DNA from: Bacillota bacterium
GTDB taxonomy: Bacteria; Bacillota; Clostridia; Christensenellales; Aristaeellaceae
Direction: 5' to 3'
Length of the DNA stretch: 64,000 bases
Assembly (NCBI GenBank): GCA_030057655.1
Contig: JASGUQ010000046.1
Coordinates: 39,522-103,521, forward strand
Shown here: in pieces, positions 39,388 to 48,202 of the stretch
Layout of the letters: every line of letters starts with the position of its first letter
Position numbering within the stretch: the stretch's first letter is position 1
Position numbers and translations under genes: made by a program
Notes under the pieces: model-generated
What the model was told of the DNA's origin: nothing
Databases searched by the model: none
Seen by the model: the letters and a program-made list of their open reading frames with translations, nothing else

Positions 39388-39957
39388 ATGGCTGTTGTGA
39401 CGCGACGACTGATTTTAGCATCCTCCTCACCCAGGCGGCAGGAACTGCTAAGCCGGATGGGCCTTGAGTTTATCGTGTTCAGCCCGGATGTGGATGAGGC
39501 CTTGTTTGGTTCCCCGGAAGAGGTGGTCAGCCAATTGGCTGAACGCAAAGCCCAGGCGGCTGCGGAGCGTTTTAAGGAGGATGTGGTGCTGGCGGCGGAC
39601 ACCCTGGTCAGCATCAATGGGGAGTCCCTGGGCAAGCCTCAAGACGATCAGGACGCCGCAAGGATGCTCCGCCTTTTAAGCGGCGTCTGGCATCAGGTTC
39701 ACACAGGCGTCTGCGTGATTTCGGACGGGCGGAAATTGCTGGACCATGTTGTTACTCAGGTGCTGTTCACGCGCCTGAATGAAACAGAGATCGCTGACTA
39801 TGTGAAAAGCGGCGAACCGTTTGGCAAGGCCGGCGCGTATGCCATCCAGGGCATAGCGTCCATGTACGTTGAGGAGATCAGGGGCAGTTATACCAATGTT
39901 GTCGGTTTGCCTACCTCAAAGGTCCGTGAACTGCTTAAAAAAATTAACTTACTGTAA
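39388..39957 (+). CDS. maf: Maf-type nucleoside triphosphate pyrophosphatase
   Basis: Hydrolyses non-canonical or excess dTTP/UTP-type nucleotides to the monophosphate. The 189-residue protein has the SSSPRRQELL phosphate-binding loop (about residues 11-20), the substrate-side Glu in DVDEALFGSPEE, and DTLVSINGESLGKP in the centre. maf before mreBCD is a classic order in Bacillota. The start ATG at 39388 is followed by an alternative GTG three codons on; the ATG is closer to GGAAAGG. mreB follows after 17 nt. Confidence 0.92.
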   Translation: MAVVTRRLILASSSPRRQELLSRMGLEFIVFSPDVDEALFGSPEEVVSQLAERKAQAAAERFKEDVVLAADTLVSINGESLGKPQDDQDAARMLRLLSGVWHQVHTGVCVISDGRKLLDHVVTQVLFTRLNETEIADYVKSGEPFGKAGAYAIQGIASMYVEEIRGSYTNVVGLPTSKVRELLKKINLL

Positions 39958-39974
39958 GGGATGGAAGGCATTAC

Positions 39975-41015
39975 ATGGCAATCATCGCGCCAGATATCGG
40001 CATAGATTTAGGGACGTCCAATACCTTGGTACATGTCCGCAAAAAGGGGGTTCAGATCAACGAACCCACCTTGCTGATTGTCACAGGTAGTGAAAAAAGA
40101 ACCATCAAGGCCATCGGGCAGGACGCTTTGGCTTTGGTTGGCAGGACGTCCGCAGGCGATGTAGCGATCCGCCCGCTTCAGGATGGCACGGTGAAGGACT
40201 TTGACCTGACTGAGATCATTTTGCGCTACTTCATCAGAAAAGCCATCGGTGTCTCCCATCTGGTCAAGCCTCGTGTGTACATTACGGTTCCAAGCCGCAT
40301 TTCGCCTGTTGAAAAGCGCGTGATCCGGGAGGCAGCAGCCAGCGCAGGCGCCAGAAAAAACGCCATTCACCTGATTGACAAGCCTTTTGCCTCAGCCTTG
40401 GGGTCTGGCCTTCCCGTGTTTGAGCCGGAAGGCAGCATGGTGGTTGACATCGGCGGCGGAACGACAGAGGTCGCGGTCATCGCGCTTGGCGGCATTGTGC
40501 TTTCCCGCTCCATTCCGCATGGCGGCATCAAGATGGACAATGTGATCATTGACTTGATCAAGCATGAGCACAACATGCTCATCGGCGACCGGATGGCTGA
40601 AGACATCAAGATCGACTGGGGAAGCGCCCTTCCGTCTTCAGATGAGCGCAAGGTCGTGGTTCGCGGACGGGACCTGATCACCGGGCTTCCCCAGACCGCG
40701 GAGATCGCGTCCAGCCGCTTTTATGCCGCGCTTCAAGAGCCTTGTCAAAAAATCCTGGACACCATCCGCGAGATTCTGGACAAGACGCCTCCTGAATTGT
40801 GCAGTGACATTTTAAGAAAAGGTATCTTCCTGGTGGGCGGCGGCTCACAGTTGTACGGGCTTGATCGCTTCCTGGCTTCAGAACTGAATTTGCCAATCAC
40901 TTTGGCAAAGGATCCGATGATGACCGCAGTCAATGGAGTCGGCACCATGGCAGAGCACAGCGAGCTCCTGCAGAAGCTGATCAGATCCAACTTCCTGCGA
41001 GATGACAATGCCTAA
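39975..41015 (+). CDS. mreB: Rod shape-determining protein MreB
   Basis: An actin-like protein that forms membrane-associated filaments and guides lateral wall synthesis. The 346 residues have the phosphate-1 motif DIGIDLGTSNTLV (residues 6-18), phosphate-2 VVDIGGGTTEVAVIALGG near 155-172 and the adenosine motif FLVGGGSQLYGL near 287. Length is normal. GGAAGG lies before the ATG. Its end overlaps the mreC start region. Mbl or MreBH paralogues share these motifs, so the paralogue is fixed by context only. Confidence 0.95.
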   Translation: MAIIAPDIGIDLGTSNTLVHVRKKGVQINEPTLLIVTGSEKRTIKAIGQDALALVGRTSAGDVAIRPLQDGTVKDFDLTEIILRYFIRKAIGVSHLVKPRVYITVPSRISPVEKRVIREAAASAGARKNAIHLIDKPFASALGSGLPVFEPEGSMVVDIGGGTTEVAVIALGGIVLSRSIPHGGIKMDNVIIDLIKHEHNMLIGDRMAEDIKIDWGSALPSSDERKVVVRGRDLITGLPQTAEIASSRFYAALQEPCQKILDTIREILDKTPPELCSDILRKGIFLVGGGSQLYGLDRFLASELNLPITLAKDPMMTAVNGVGTMAEHSELLQKLIRSNFLRDDNA

Positions 41016-42255
41016 GTTCTTTAAGCGAAAAAAAGAAAAAGAACCGGCAAACAGCAGCAAGCCGCAACAGTCCGCTCAGGACCGTCAGCGCGGCATCAGC
41101 CGTTTTTTAGGCCTTGTTGTGGCGGTTTTGCTTCTGGTTGTTATCGCTGTGATGATTTTATCCCAGCTGTTTGACACGCCCATTCTCCAGGCGCCAAGGC
41201 AAATGGTGGCGCGCATTATCACGCCGGTTCAGCGGGCTTTTGCCGGGGGAACCGATTTTGTGGTTGAGTATCTGCGGATGCTCAAGCTGCGCAGCAACTG
41301 GGAATATGAATACAACCTTTTGCGCGACCGGGTGGACGAACTGACTGACCAGGCCATGCTGGCCAACTCCCTGCAGCAGCAGCTGCAGGCCTATGCCGAC
41401 TTAAATGATGAAGTGCTTCGCAATCCCAGTCTGAATGGCATCAAAGCCAACATCATCGGCCGGGATACCAGCAACTATTCTTATGTCATCACGCTTGACG
41501 TGGGCAGCAATCATGGGGTTTCTGACAACATGGCCGTTGTTGTCCCGGGCTCTCTGGTGGGCGTCACCTTTGACACCCTGCCGGATTCCACCAAAGTCCG
41601 CGGCATCATCGATTCGGACTGCTATGTTGAAGCGCTGATCGAGTCAAACCGTGATCCGGGGACTGTGTCAGGAACCCTGGCCATTGACGGCGAGGCGTTT
41701 TGCAGGATGTACTACCTGACCTACACGACCCTGCCAAGACCCGGCGACATGGTGGTCACCTCCGGCATGAATACGGGCCTGCCCAAAGGCATCCCGATTG
41801 GCCGCGTGCGCGAGTCGACCCGCGGGATGCAGGATTCAAAGCAGTACATTGTTCTTGAACCCATCACGGATTTTGATCATATTGAGTATGTGATCGTGTA
41901 CCGCTATACCAGGGCTTCAAGCCCGGCTGATAAGATTATTCCGGCAGAGCCCACCTTTGTTCCGCTGCCTTCCATCCGGCCTGTGCCCACCCTGATTGGA
42001 CAGGCTCCGCCTTCGCCGGATCCTGATGCAAGCGCGACGCCTGAGGTCAGCATGACGCCGGAGATCAGCCCTACACCGACCTTATCGCCCGCGCCGGATC
42101 AAACCCGTACCCCGGCGCCCCAGGATGAAGACGGCGTTTACAACGCGCCTGTAATCATTGACGCGACACCGACCGTTGAGCCCTCAGCCGAGCCCATCAC
42201 GCCCAGCCCTTCTCCAACCCTTGGTCCAGGCTCGCTGACGGTAGAGGAAGATTAG
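41008..42255 (+). CDS. mreC: Rod shape-determining protein MreC with a long Pro/Thr-rich tail
   Basis: A bitopic membrane scaffold that links MreB to outside PBP2. It is about 415 residues. The cytoplasmic start is Lys/Glu-rich (PKFFKRKKEKE), followed by a transmembrane helix at about 33-55, a coiled coil near 95-135, and the beta-barrel MreC core (SYVITLDVGSNHGVSDNMAVV to IGRVRESTRGM). A tail of about 100 residues (from ~315) is rich in Pro, Thr and Ser and lies outside the cell. An ATG at 41002 is also possible; neither start has a strong ribosome-binding site. It overlaps the end of mreB. Confidence 0.9.
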   Translation: MPKFFKRKKEKEPANSSKPQQSAQDRQRGISRFLGLVVAVLLLVVIAVMILSQLFDTPILQAPRQMVARIITPVQRAFAGGTDFVVEYLRMLKLRSNWEYEYNLLRDRVDELTDQAMLANSLQQQLQAYADLNDEVLRNPSLNGIKANIIGRDTSNYSYVITLDVGSNHGVSDNMAVVVPGSLVGVTFDTLPDSTKVRGIIDSDCYVEALIESNRDPGTVSGTLAIDGEAFCRMYYLTYTTLPRPGDMVVTSGMNTGLPKGIPIGRVRESTRGMQDSKQYIVLEPITDFDHIEYVIVYRYTRASSPADKIIPAEPTFVPLPSIRPVPTLIGQAPPSPDPDASATPEVSMTPEISPTPTLSPAPDQTRTPAPQDEDGVYNAPVIIDATPTVEPSAEPITPSPSPTLGPGSLTVEED

Positions 42256-42257
42256 TC

Positions 42258-43121
42258 ATGCCTTCTGTCTTGTCAAGGGGCGGTCATGTCGTCAGAGCGG
42301 CCATCAAGTTTTTCAAGGTTATCTTCCTGATCGTGCTGTTCTTTCTGCTTCAGACCACCGTGATGCCCCATTTGAAGATTAACGGCGTGATGCCCAATCT
42401 TCTGATGGTCATCATCGCCATTATGACGGTCAGCTATGGAAAACTGTATGCTTTCATATCGGGTGCCATGGTGGGCGTGATCCTGGAAGCGATGAGCTAT
42501 TCCATCCCGCTGTTCTACCTGCTCATTTATCCGGTACTGGCGCTTTTGTGCGCGCAGGTCTTTGCTGACATGTCGGATATCAAGCGTGAAATACGGCGTA
42601 TTCGCCAGGCGCAGCGACAAAGCGAGGCTGCGGCGGAACTCAAGGCGCCCTTCATCAAGAAAAAAATCCGCATCCGCATCAGGCGCGATTCCCCCTATGA
42701 CCTCAACGCCCACCTGCGCATCTTGCTCAACTCCCTGATGCTGGTTGCCCTGTATGAAGGCGTGATGCTGATCTACATCGCGTTGTCAGGCATCGACATC
42801 AGTTTTAACCACTTTCTCCGCATTTTCTACACCCTGGTGTACACGGCGGCTTGCTGCATTGTGATGTTTCCGGTCCGATCCTTTTTGGGCCTGTACAAGC
42901 GCCGCCGGAAAGCCAGCAAAATGATCCAGGAGCAGGAGCTTGAAACGGACCGCGATCTGCTGCGTCAGTTGGCGATGGTGCCGGATGAAGCCCCGGTCCA
43001 GAAAAAACCAGTATTTCAGTTTTTAAAGAAGAAACCCAGGGAGGAAAAGCCTTCTGAAAAAACGCAGGCTCAGCCGGTACCTGAGCCGGATGACCCCAAA
43101 GAGGAGGCGAATGAAGAGTGA
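42258..43121 (+). CDS. mreD: Rod shape-determining protein MreD with a charged insert and C-terminal extension
   Basis: An integral membrane partner of MreC. The first 100 residues contain several transmembrane segments, including FFLLQTTVMPHLKINGVMPNLLM, which is typical of MreD. Unusual features are a highly basic cytoplasmic loop at about 105-150 (KKKIRIRIRR) and a charged tail from about 210 to 287 rich in Lys, Glu and Pro. MreD is normally about 160-180 residues, so this protein has some 100 extra. It starts 2 nt after mreC and overlaps the PBP2 gene by 4 nt. Confidence 0.82.
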   Translation: MPSVLSRGGHVVRAAIKFFKVIFLIVLFFLLQTTVMPHLKINGVMPNLLMVIIAIMTVSYGKLYAFISGAMVGVILEAMSYSIPLFYLLIYPVLALLCAQVFADMSDIKREIRRIRQAQRQSEAAAELKAPFIKKKIRIRIRRDSPYDLNAHLRILLNSLMLVALYEGVMLIYIALSGIDISFNHFLRIFYTLVYTAACCIVMFPVRSFLGLYKRRRKASKMIQEQELETDRDLLRQLAMVPDEAPVQKKPVFQFLKKKPREEKPSEKTQAQPVPEPDDPKEEANEE

Positions 43122-45631
43122 AAGTCGAAAAATCCATGATCAGGCGTTTCATTATCTTTGGCGTGGTCGTGGTTCTCCTTTTTTCCGCTTTGTTGTTTAA
43201 ACTGTATGATTTGCAGGTTGTCAACGCGGATCAGTACCAGCAGTCTGCGGAGACCGGCAGTTACAAAACCATCCGTCTGACCGGGAAGCGCGGCATGATC
43301 ACGGACGCGGAAAGCGTCGTTCTCGCGATGAGCGAGGATGTCTACAACCTGACCTTTCTTTTGTCAAACACCCAGTTGAAGGAATCCTATTATAAAAAGT
43401 TCACCCCTTCAATTTTAAAGGCAAAGGAGATCGTGGAGTCCTACGGCAGCAAGTTCAAGAATGAATTTGTTATTCAGCGCAACCCCGAGACCACCTTGTG
43501 GGAGTTTAACTTCGGCTCCGGCGTTTCTGAAAAAGCCCTGGCCATCCGCGAGAGCCAGTGGCGCGCGAACCACTATCTTTCGACCAACCGTTTCCCAACG
43601 GCGGAGGACTGCTACAACCATCTTTTAAAGTTGTACCTGATCGATCCCGCGCTTGACGAAGAGACCATTCGCCAGGTCATGGCGGTGTATTCTGAGATGC
43701 GCATGAACATCTTCAATTCCCTGCCCATCGTCATCGCGAACAACATTCCCTTTGAGGCTGTCCAGGAGATCTCAGGCCTGTCCATGAGCCTGCCCGGCAT
43801 GGGCATTGAGGTGGGGGAGAAGCGGGTTTATCCAAGGAGCACCGTGGCCTCCCAGGTCATCGGCTATGTGGGCCCCATATCCGAGTCTGATAATTATCAG
43901 ACCGAACTGAAGCCCATGGGTTACGCCCTCAATGACATCATCGGCAAGGACGGCATTGAAAAATCCATGGAAAACTGGCTCACGGCGAACATCTCCAGCC
44001 GCACCGGCAGCCGGGTGATGGAAAAAGACAATCAGGGCCGCCAAACACGCCAGCTGTCCTACACCCAGCCTGTTGACGGCAACAACGTCAAACTGACCAT
44101 CATTGAGGCTTATCAGCGCGAGGCCGAGCGCGCCATCGCTGCCAATGTTGAGTTTACCCGCGGCGTGCAGGAAAAGGAAATGTTCCGCGACCGCTGGCGC
44201 GAGGCCAACAAGGCCAAGCTTGAGCAGCGGGATTTCATCGAGTATCCCCTGCAGTTGGCCGACACCGGCACCATGATGGTGGTGGAGGTGCAGACCGGCA
44301 AGGTGCTGGCCATGGCCCAGCATCCCACCTATGACTTAAACGCCATGGTGGCCGGCGGCAAAGAAGTCGCGGAGATTCTGATGGATGAGAGGCGGCCTTT
44401 GTGGAACTTCTCCATTCAGTCCCGTGCCGAGCCTGGCTCCATTTTCAAGATGGTGACCGGCCTGGCCGCCCTCACCAACGGCAGGCTGACGGTTGATGAG
44501 ACAATCTCCGATGAAGGCCCCTACATGAAGTACACCAACAAAGTAGAGGACGCGCCCATTTGCTGGATCGCGAAAGGATACCGGTATCAGCACGCGAACC
44601 TGAACATCGTGTCCGGCCTATCCAAGTCCTGCAACTATTTCTTCTATACCCTGGCCGGAAAACTCTATGGCGATACCGGCAGCAACCTTTTGTACCAGTA
44701 CGCTGCCAAAATGGGCCTGACAACAAGAACAGGCATACAGCTCCCGGGCGAAGCCAGGAGCGTGGTGGGCAACCAGACTTCGCTGTATGATCCCACCAAC
44801 CCTGTTGACGCCCAGGAGACCAGCCGTCCGCTTCTGACCGCAGCCAAGATCAAGCAGCACCTTCAAAATGTCGGCGCCAGCTACGGCATCAGCTATGACG
44901 ATGTTCGCCTGGACGCCTGCATCAAACAGTTAATGGACATGGCTTTGGTTACCCACCAGGATGATTGGGCCAACGCCATGCGCCCGATTTTGATGGCGGA
45001 GTTGAACATGACCCGCGACATGGTGTGGCTGCAGGCGGTCATTGGAGAAATCTGGTATTCTCTCAACAACATCAAGTGGGGCGGAAGTTTGGAAGTGCAG
45101 ATGGCCATCGGCCAGTCCATCACGCTTTTAACCCCGGCCGCGGTCTCCCGCTATGTGGCGGCGATCGGCAACGGCGGCACGGTGTACAACCTGTCTATCG
45201 TGGATTCTATCATTTCTCCGGAGGGCGAGATCCTAAACCAGTACCAGCCCAGTGTTTTTGGTTACCTGGATGGCGCGGAACCCTATATGCCATACATTAA
45301 AGAAGGGATGAAGGGCGTGGTTGACGAGGCCGGTACGGCCAAGCGCTATTTTGACGGTTTCGCTTACACAGACGAATTGTGGGCGAAAACGGGAACCTCC
45401 CAGGTCACCATCGGCGGCATCAAGCTGGATCTTGAAAACAACGGCTGGTTTGTCGCGCTGACGCCCTTCACCACGCCGGCTGAAATCGCGGTGGTCGTGC
45501 TGATACCAAACGGCAAAGCCGGCGCCGAAGCGACCCGCGCGGCGCGCGACTTCATCGGCTGGTGGTATGATGATAAAAACAAATTCACAGGAGAGGTTCC
45601 CGTGGTGCCCGGCAACCAATTAATGCCTTGA
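43118..45631 (+). CDS. Penicillin-binding protein 2-type transpeptidase with an insert in the catalytic domain
   Basis: A class B PBP that cross-links lateral wall peptidoglycan with RodA. The 837 residues comprise a short cytoplasmic start, a transmembrane helix at about 8-28, a pedestal domain, and the transpeptidase domain. Active-site motifs are intact: SIFK near residue 437 (AEPGSIFKMV), SCN near 502 and KTGT near 753. The gap between SxN and KTG is about 250 residues against about 160 in E. coli PBP2. The extra part, before GQSITLLTP, is helical and Met/Asp-rich. The start is GTG in the mreD overlap. Context (mreBCD, rodA) gives the MrdA-like assignment. Confidence 0.92.
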   Translation: MKVEKSMIRRFIIFGVVVVLLFSALLFKLYDLQVVNADQYQQSAETGSYKTIRLTGKRGMITDAESVVLAMSEDVYNLTFLLSNTQLKESYYKKFTPSILKAKEIVESYGSKFKNEFVIQRNPETTLWEFNFGSGVSEKALAIRESQWRANHYLSTNRFPTAEDCYNHLLKLYLIDPALDEETIRQVMAVYSEMRMNIFNSLPIVIANNIPFEAVQEISGLSMSLPGMGIEVGEKRVYPRSTVASQVIGYVGPISESDNYQTELKPMGYALNDIIGKDGIEKSMENWLTANISSRTGSRVMEKDNQGRQTRQLSYTQPVDGNNVKLTIIEAYQREAERAIAANVEFTRGVQEKEMFRDRWREANKAKLEQRDFIEYPLQLADTGTMMVVEVQTGKVLAMAQHPTYDLNAMVAGGKEVAEILMDERRPLWNFSIQSRAEPGSIFKMVTGLAALTNGRLTVDETISDEGPYMKYTNKVEDAPICWIAKGYRYQHANLNIVSGLSKSCNYFFYTLAGKLYGDTGSNLLYQYAAKMGLTTRTGIQLPGEARSVVGNQTSLYDPTNPVDAQETSRPLLTAAKIKQHLQNVGASYGISYDDVRLDACIKQLMDMALVTHQDDWANAMRPILMAELNMTRDMVWLQAVIGEIWYSLNNIKWGGSLEVQMAIGQSITLLTPAAVSRYVAAIGNGGTVYNLSIVDSIISPEGEILNQYQPSVFGYLDGAEPYMPYIKEGMKGVVDEAGTAKRYFDGFAYTDELWAKTGTSQVTIGGIKLDLENNGWFVALTPFTTPAEIAVVVLIPNGKAGAEATRAARDFIGWWYDDKNKFTGEVPVVPGNQLMP

Positions 45632-45645
45632 CAGGAGGGAAGAAC

Positions 45646-46437
45646 ATGGGCAAATCATATCTTCTCATCTCCGGAAAGGGTGGGGTGGGAAAATCCACCC
45701 TGGCCGCTGCCTTGGCTGTGACCGCTGCCAGACAGGGGTCGCGCGTGGCTCTGGTGGACGGGGATATTGGCCTGCGCAGTTTGGATCTGCTGCTTCATCT
45801 GCAGGACAAGGTCCTCTATGACCTGAAAGACTTGGTTGAGCATCGCTGCACCTTGGATCAGGCGCTCATCTGGCATGATGAGTTTAAGAACCTTTGCCTC
45901 ATCGTAGGCGGGCAGCAGGCAAAGCCCAAGGACTTTCAAAAGAAAGACTTGCAGAAGGTTGTAAGGACCTTGACGCGCCGATTTGATCTGGTTTTGGTGG
46001 ACGGGCCTGCCGGCCTTGGCCGCGGCGTGAATAATTTCACCAATATCGTAGATGAGGTTCTTTTGGTGCTGACGCCGGATCCCGTGTCTATTCGCAGCGC
46101 AGAAAAGCTGGCTAATCAGCTGTACGCCGCCGGCCTGCGCCCAAGCATGATCCTGAACAGGGTTAATAAAGAGCTTGTTTATTCCGGGGCTGTACCTCAG
46201 CCAAACGTCATCGCGTCCTCGCTTGATCTGCCGCTTTTGGGCGTAATTGAGGAATCCCCCCTGATCTATCAGGCGCTGCTGAACGGAAAGACCGCCGCGC
46301 AAACCGAAGATGAAAATATAACCGCAAGCTTTGAAGCCCTTTTGCGCGCTGTCAATGGCGATTTAGAACCCGTCCCTGACTTCAAAAAAACACACAAGAG
46401 CCTGTTCCAGCGTATCCGGGACTGGCTGAAGGATTGA
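45646..46437 (+). CDS. minD: Septum-site determining ATPase MinD
   Basis: A ParA-type ATPase that binds the membrane in the ATP form and positions division inhibitors. The 264 residues have the deviant Walker A KGGVGKST (residues 11-18), LVDGDIGLRSLDLLL near 40, LVDGPAGLGRG near 118, and a C-terminal amphipathic membrane-targeting helix (LFQRIRDWLKD). GGAGGG precedes the ATG; an in-frame start at 45628 is less likely. It lies between PBP2 and rodA, with neither minC nor minE next to it. Confidence 0.9.
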   Translation: MGKSYLLISGKGGVGKSTLAAALAVTAARQGSRVALVDGDIGLRSLDLLLHLQDKVLYDLKDLVEHRCTLDQALIWHDEFKNLCLIVGGQQAKPKDFQKKDLQKVVRTLTRRFDLVLVDGPAGLGRGVNNFTNIVDEVLLVLTPDPVSIRSAEKLANQLYAAGLRPSMILNRVNKELVYSGAVPQPNVIASSLDLPLLGVIEESPLIYQALLNGKTAAQTEDENITASFEALLRAVNGDLEPVPDFKKTHKSLFQRIRDWLKD

Positions 46438-46438
46438 T

Positions 46439-47731
46439 ATGAGCCAGTATGATGACAAGCGGTCCAGACCGCATTTTGATTTTATTTTGCTCATCGCCGT
46501 TTACGCGCTGATGTTCTCTGGCGTGCTTGCTATTTCAGTTGCTACCTTTGACCCGTCGGTCTCCCAGGACCTGCCTCTATTAAACCGCATTCTGGCATCC
46601 AATACCGGATCCTGGCAAGCCATTTTCGTAGTTGCTTCACCGGCTGTTGTGTGGTTCGTTGTGTCCATCCCCTACGAACATTTTAAAACTTTCGCGGCGC
46701 TTTATTATTTCGCGATCGTTATTTTCCTGTTCGTGGTCTTGGTCACCTCCTCCGCCATCCGCGAAGTTAAAGCCTGGTTTCAATTGAGCCTGGGCCGCAT
46801 GCTTCAGCCCAGTGAATTCGCCAAGATCACCATCATGCTGATGCTGGGCAAGGAACTGTCCCAGAGCGAAAAACCAATGAGCAACCTCCGTTCTGTTGTA
46901 AGGATCGGCATTTTCACCCTGGTACCGGCAGCGATCACCTATCTTTCAGGGGAAACAGGCAGCGTTCTGGTCATGCTTGGTATCGCTTTTATCATGCTGA
47001 TTTTTGGCGGTGTGGACTGGAAGTGGATCCTGCTGATCGGTTCTGTGGTCATTCTTGGGGTTGCGGCCATTTTTGCGTACGGCATCATTGGCGGAAGCAA
47101 TGACTACCGCTTTGCGCGCATTCTGGCTTTTTTGGATCCCCATGCTTACAACCTTGACGAGGGCCTGCAGCTTCTCCGTTCCCAGCAGGCCATCGGCGCC
47201 GGCGGCATGACCGGCAGGGGGCTGTTTGTGCCCGGTTCCATGAGTCAATTGGACTTTGTTCCGGAAGACTGGACGGACTTTGTTTTCGCGACCATCGGGG
47301 AAGCTGTTGGCTTTGCCGGGACTTCGGTCATCGTTTTGCTGTTCTTGTTTATTATCCTTCGCATGCTCTACTTGGCGCGTTTCACCTACGACAAGTTTGG
47401 AAGGTTGCTGATCATCGGCGTGATGGCCATGCTCTTTATCCACGTGTTTCAGAACATCGCCATGACAATCGGCCTGATGCCCATCACCGGTATTCCGCTG
47501 CCCTTCCTCAGCTATGGCGGCTCCAATCTTCTGACCAATGTCATCGGCGTCTCCCTTGTGCTGAATGTCACAAAAAACCGGACTGCCGGGTTGCCTGCCT
47601 ACAATGTAACGGCTGGCGAAGCGCTGCGCCGCAGGCGAAAACGCATTTCGCCGGTCTATGTCAACACCAGCGGGGACAAGTCTGCTTTCGGTCTTAAAAT
47701 AATGAAAAAAAGGCGAAAGTCAGAAGGTTGA
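46439..47731 (+). CDS. rodA: SEDS-family glycosyltransferase RodA
   Basis: Polymerises lipid II into glycan strands for lateral wall growth. The 430-residue protein has about ten transmembrane segments. The SEDS signature is visible: LGRMLQPSEFAKITIMLML near 120, the large extracellular loop with GAGGMTGRGLFVPGS, FVFATIGEAVGFAG, and the conserved GIPLPFLSYGGSN near 355. The C-terminal 60 residues are basic and cytoplasmic. FtsW is a close relative; clustering with mreBCD and PBP2 favours RodA. It starts 1 nt past minD and closes the cluster. Confidence 0.92.
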   Translation: MSQYDDKRSRPHFDFILLIAVYALMFSGVLAISVATFDPSVSQDLPLLNRILASNTGSWQAIFVVASPAVVWFVVSIPYEHFKTFAALYYFAIVIFLFVVLVTSSAIREVKAWFQLSLGRMLQPSEFAKITIMLMLGKELSQSEKPMSNLRSVVRIGIFTLVPAAITYLSGETGSVLVMLGIAFIMLIFGGVDWKWILLIGSVVILGVAAIFAYGIIGGSNDYRFARILAFLDPHAYNLDEGLQLLRSQQAIGAGGMTGRGLFVPGSMSQLDFVPEDWTDFVFATIGEAVGFAGTSVIVLLFLFIILRMLYLARFTYDKFGRLLIIGVMAMLFIHVFQNIAMTIGLMPITGIPLPFLSYGGSNLLTNVIGVSLVLNVTKNRTAGLPAYNVTAGEALRRRRKRISPVYVNTSGDKSAFGLKIMKKRRKSEG

Positions 47732-47762
47732 TAAAAAAATCACTCTATTTGATTAAAACATC

Positions 47763-47791
47763 TTGCCAACGCCATGGTACGCATATATAAT
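47763..47791 (+). promoter_or_regulatory. Sigma-A promoter of the zinc-ribbon/phosphoesterase pair
   Basis: TTGCCA (47763-47768), 17-nt spacer, TATAAT (47786-47791), 30 nt before the start at 47822. Confidence 0.8.
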
Positions 47792-47821
47792 GCCCACGGA
47801 TTAATATTCTTGGAGGTCCTG

Positions 47822-48202
47822 ATGGGTTTAACGAAATGTCCTCGTTGTGAGCTGAATTACATGAACGAGACAGATACCATGTGCAAGGTTTGCTACCGCG
47901 AACTTCACGGCAAATCAAACAGGGATGAAATTGAGATGTGCACATCCTGCAATGAGTCGCCTGCCCTGCCCGGCAAAGACGTGTGCCTTTATTGCCTCAG
48001 GGAAATGAACAAGCAGAAGGGTGAAAAGGACGAAACAGATGAACCGGTTGAGATCGGCTTAAATCCTGTTTCCGGGATGGAGGAGATCATGCCGGAGGTT
48101 TCCGTGGACGAGGACGAGGAGTTCCATGCCCTGGGTGACGCGATGTCGCTTGAAGAGATGAGCGAAAAAGAGAGCATGGACAACGAGGAGCTGGATGACT
48201 GA
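47822..48202 (+). CDS. Small zinc-ribbon protein with acidic tail, unknown function
   Basis: A 126-residue protein. Residues 1-70 contain CPRC...CKVC and CTSC...CLYC, four Cys pairs that should bind two zinc ions. The second half is very acidic (EDEEFHALGDAMSLEEMSEKES). No helix-turn-helix, catalytic motif or membrane segment is seen. GGAGGTCCTG precedes the ATG at 47822; an earlier in-frame ATG at 47774 lies inside the promoter and is rejected. It overlaps the next gene by 8 nt. A protein- or nucleic-acid-binding adaptor is possible, but there is no evidence for its target. Confidence 0.7.
   Translation: MGLTKCPRCELNYMNETDTMCKVCYRELHGKSNRDEIEMCTSCNESPALPGKDVCLYCLREMNKQKGEKDETDEPVEIGLNPVSGMEEIMPEVSVDEDEEFHALGDAMSLEEMSEKESMDNEELDD

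Noticed and set aside
41970..42240. Low-complexity Pro/Thr-rich coding sequence as a separate repeat gene
   Set aside because: It is the in-frame tail of MreC and has no own start or signals.
47774..47821. Upstream in-frame ATG for the small zinc-ribbon protein
   Set aside because: It lies within the promoter spacer and has no ribosome-binding site, while ATG 47822 follows GGAGG.
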